From Alphaproteobacteria bacterium (GTDB lineage Bacteria > Pseudomonadota > Alphaproteobacteria > Puniceispirillales > Puniceispirillaceae), in NCBI GenBank assembly GCA_022425565.1, contig JAKMFG010000183.1, forward strand, positions 1 through 8,840: 8,840 nt of DNA, written 5' to 3'. Numbering within the stretch: position 1 is the first letter of the stretch; the number at the start of each line of letters is the position of its first letter. Both the position numbers and the translations under genes were made by a program. Positions 8,795-8,840 of the stretch are shown here, one piece after another. The notes under the pieces are model-generated. The model had not been told where the DNA came from. It saw only the letters and a program-made list of their open reading frames with translations, and ran no database searches.

Positions 8795-8840
8795 CCTGTT
8801 CTCTTGTTCCGGCGCTGTTGTGGCATGTAAGTCCCTAAAA

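Overview
The window looks like ordinary chromosomal DNA of an alphaproteobacterium: GC-rich, densely coded, with no mobile element, CRISPR array, tRNA or rRNA that I can see. The group call rests on protein sequence and gene order. A Fur-family regulator of the Irr type (restricted to alphaproteobacteria as far as I know) is divergent from a fabA-fabB-fabI operon, with pnp next to it, an arrangement I recall from Rhizobiales and relatives. I cannot name a genus.

Layout from left to right. (1) A secreted protein with two bacterial SH3-like domains (99-665, +), ending at a perfect 14-bp bidirectional terminator (698-729). (2) katG, a full-length bifunctional catalase-peroxidase (785-2980, -), converging on that terminator. 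(3) A 229-bp katG upstream region (2981-3209) with a credible sigma-70-like promoter (TTGACC-17-TAGCAT on the minus strand), an AT-rich palindrome resembling the iron control element bound by Irr just upstream of the -35, and several further dyads. (4) irr (3210-3653, -), upstream of katG and on the same strand. (5) A 203-bp divergent promoter region (3654-3856). (6) The tightly packed operon fabA-fabB-fabI (3857-6403, +; gaps of 2 and 1 nt), which introduces the cis double bond in fatty acid synthesis and carries out two of the elongation steps. (7) An 88-bp convergent gap holding a UUCG-loop terminator for pnp. (8) pnp, polynucleotide phosphorylase (6492-8603, -), complete with KH and S1 domains. 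(9) A 237-bp upstream region of pnp (8604-8840) with hairpins but no gene; rpsO, the usual upstream partner, is not inside the window.

How the genes fit together. Irr senses iron through haem status, and in Bradyrhizobium it is degraded in response to haem and peroxide. KatG is itself a haem enzyme that destroys peroxide. The ICE-like palindrome at the katG promoter, next to irr, therefore suggests a local iron/haem/peroxide circuit; this is the most interesting hypothesis here. FabA, FabB and FabI form a complete unsaturated fatty acid module. pnp and the SH3 protein are housekeeping neighbours with no evident functional tie.

I found no previously undescribed system. The observations worth follow-up are regulatory: the katG/irr control region, repeated sites upstream of fabA, a nearly leaderless irr transcript, and structured DNA upstream of pnp. 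No gene-free stretch exceeds 300 bases.
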